A stretch of 5,744 nucleotides of DNA, taken from positions 1 to 5,744 of the forward strand of contig JAQUYY010000127.1 in the NCBI GenBank assembly GCA_028691575.1. Reading direction: 5' to 3'. This document shows, piece by piece, positions 4,698 through 5,744 of the stretch (the stretch's first letter is position 1; each line of letters begins with the position of its first letter). The notes under the pieces were generated by a model. It was not told the DNA's origin and ran no database searches. It saw only the letters and a program-made list of their open reading frames with translations. A program made the translations under genes and the position numbers. This DNA comes from Candidatus Gastranaerophilales bacterium (GTDB lineage: Bacteria > Cyanobacteriota > Vampirovibrionia > Gastranaerophilales > JAQUYY01).

Positions 4698-5744
4698 TTA
4701 GTCAACAACAGGTGGTTTTTTAATCATTTTGAGAGCTGTTGCTGCATTTTGACTTAAATTTGTCATTTTTTCTTTGTTAATTTTATTATTTGAAGAAGTT
4801 GATAACTCATCTGCTATTATAGAAATTTGTTTCAACAAATCAGCTGTATTATTTAATACTCTAAAGAATGTTCCTTCTTGATTTATTTCGGTATTATTTT
4901 CCACACAATTAACGACTTCGAGCCATTCATCAGGTTTTGCACTACACCATTTTTTCACATGCGGAGCTATTTCCATATCAAGCGGGATATGCGCTTTATC
5001 TTCATCCATTCCCGCTTTTTTCTGAGAAACAGATATTTCACGGGCAATTATACTTGTTTTAGTTAATGCTGTATTTAAACTTTCGTTGTTTAACTCATTA
5101 TCATCTTGTATATTATGTTTATCTGATAAATCTTGTATTAATTTTCTTGATTTTTCTATATATCTGATGTTACTTATCGCATTTTGAAGAATTTTTTGTT
5201 CTTCTCGTTTTTGAATCATATTATCTATTTTTTCGGCATCCGAATTTATTTTAACTAAATTTTGATTTTCTTTTTCTAATTCACTTTCAAGATAATTAAT
5301 CGTTTTTAGCGGAGCTAATGTTGCTTTTAAAGCGTTTACTTCTTCATTTATTTTGTTTGCTTTTTTATATTTGTTTTCTATTGCTTGCATTTTCTTGTTT
5401 GAAGTGTTATTTGATTGTTTTAACCTTTGATTTCTATAGTCTTCAAACTCTTCAAAAGTATTATAGGGTTTGATTGCCGCTTCCAAATTTTTCTGTTGAA
5501 GTTTGATTTTTATTTTTAGCTCCTCAATTGTTAAATCAATATCAGGTTTTTTCGTATAAATTTTTTCAAGCTGAGTTTTTAAATCTTCTATTTTCCTTTC
5601 GGTTTCAGATTTTTTCTTTATATTTTGCTTTGCAGTATCAATGCTTTGAGCCAAATCGGGATATTCTTTTTTGATGAGATTAAGCCTATTATTTATTATC
5701 GGCTCAACTGAATCTATATCGTTTATTTCTTTAATATCAATTCC
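4698..5744 (-). CDS. Coiled-coil protein of unknown function, 5' end outside the window
   Basis: The frame is open from the stop at 4698-4700 to the right edge, giving 348 visible residues. An in-frame TTG at 5652-5654 could be mistaken for a start, but the 30 codons before it (GIDIKEINDIDSVEP... through KKEYPDL) are open and of the same charged style, so the true start lies beyond 5744. Visible residues ~35-230 are rich in Lys, Glu, Gln, Leu and Ile with heptad-like spacing and no Pro-rich breaks except near PYNTFEEFEDY, which predicts long coiled coils. A more compact tail (~255-348) holds HVKKWCSAKPDEWLEVVNC, with two Cys and three Trp in or near it, and ends in MIKKPPVVD. No membrane segment is seen. 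I do not recognise the family. It converges with the pilin gene, 28 bases apart, with no clear hairpin terminator between. Confidence 0.85.
   Translation of the reverse strand, partial: GIDIKEINDIDSVEPIINNRLNLIKKEYPDLAQSIDTAKQNIKKKSETERKIEDLKTQLEKIYTKKPDIDLTIEELKIKIKLQQKNLEAAIKPYNTFEEFEDYRNQRLKQSNNTSNKKMQAIENKYKKANKINEEVNALKATLAPLKTINYLESELEKENQNLVKINSDAEKIDNMIQKREEQKILQNAISNIRYIEKSRKLIQDLSDKHNIQDDNELNNESLNTALTKTSIIAREISVSQKKAGMDEDKAHIPLDMEIAPHVKKWCSAKPDEWLEVVNCVENNTEINQEGTFFRVLNNTADLLKQISIIADELSTSSNNKINKEKMTNLSQNAATALKMIKKPPVVD

Noticed and set aside
4878..5066. Plus-strand open frame of 62 codons
   Set aside because: It lies antisense within the coiled-coil gene, with Phe/Ile-rich composition typical of the shadow of Lys/Glu codons.
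5652..5654. TTG as start codon of the coiled-coil gene
   Set aside because: The same frame is open for 30 more codons to the window edge with similar composition, and no ribosome site stands at a proper distance, so the gene is 5'-truncated by the window instead.
1..5744. CRISPR array, tRNA, rRNA, transposase or riboswitch
   Set aside because: No regularly spaced direct repeats, tRNA-like cloverleaf, transposase motifs or known leader structures were seen on either strand.

Overview
This is an AT-rich bacterial window using the standard bacterial code (TGA is a stop, TGG is tryptophan). It carries two type IV pilin-like genes with the N-terminal signature FTLAETLIVIAIIGI. The low GC, the Glu-5 pilin paralogs with this leader style, the Asp-Ile-Asn-Gly...Pro-Asn...Gly-x-Asp-x-Phe pattern in the complete pilin and its 'GYGCAAKY' type end recall gut Vampirovibrionia (Melainabacteria, Gastranaerophilales). 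That placement is from memory of the family style and is not proven here.

Left part (1-3180, all minus strand): mutS, then panD, then a pilin-like gene cut by the left edge. mutS and panD abut (the panD ribosome site lies over the mutS stop) and are probably co-transcribed. The pilin follows after a 73-base gap that holds its own likely promoter and a perfect 12-base palindrome. The pilin leader is abnormal. Between the usual MKNK start and the usual cleavage site lies an ~85-bp imperfect palindrome (59-143), about 51% GC in a roughly 30% GC neighbourhood, read in frame as about 28 extra residues. Four of its six frames are open. It looks like a mobile or repetitive palindromic element inserted into a coding sequence, in the manner of the Rickettsia palindromic elements. 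This is the most interesting object in the window.

Middle (3181-3970): a 104-base divergent intergenic region separates mutS from a plus-strand gene for a small protein with one N-terminal membrane anchor and no recognised function. A short promoter region follows.

Right part (3971-5744): a complete plus-strand pilin-like gene with a short normal leader, six cysteines and a Gly/Thr-rich loop. It is followed, convergently and only 28 bases away, by a minus-strand gene for a long charged coiled-coil protein. That gene stays open to the right edge, so its N terminus lies outside the window.

The genes do not form one obvious pathway: mutS is mismatch repair, panD is beta-alanine/CoA synthesis, and the pilins belong to surface filaments or secretion. 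No RNA gene, CRISPR array, transposase or complete insertion sequence was seen, and no gene-free stretch exceeds about 105 bases.
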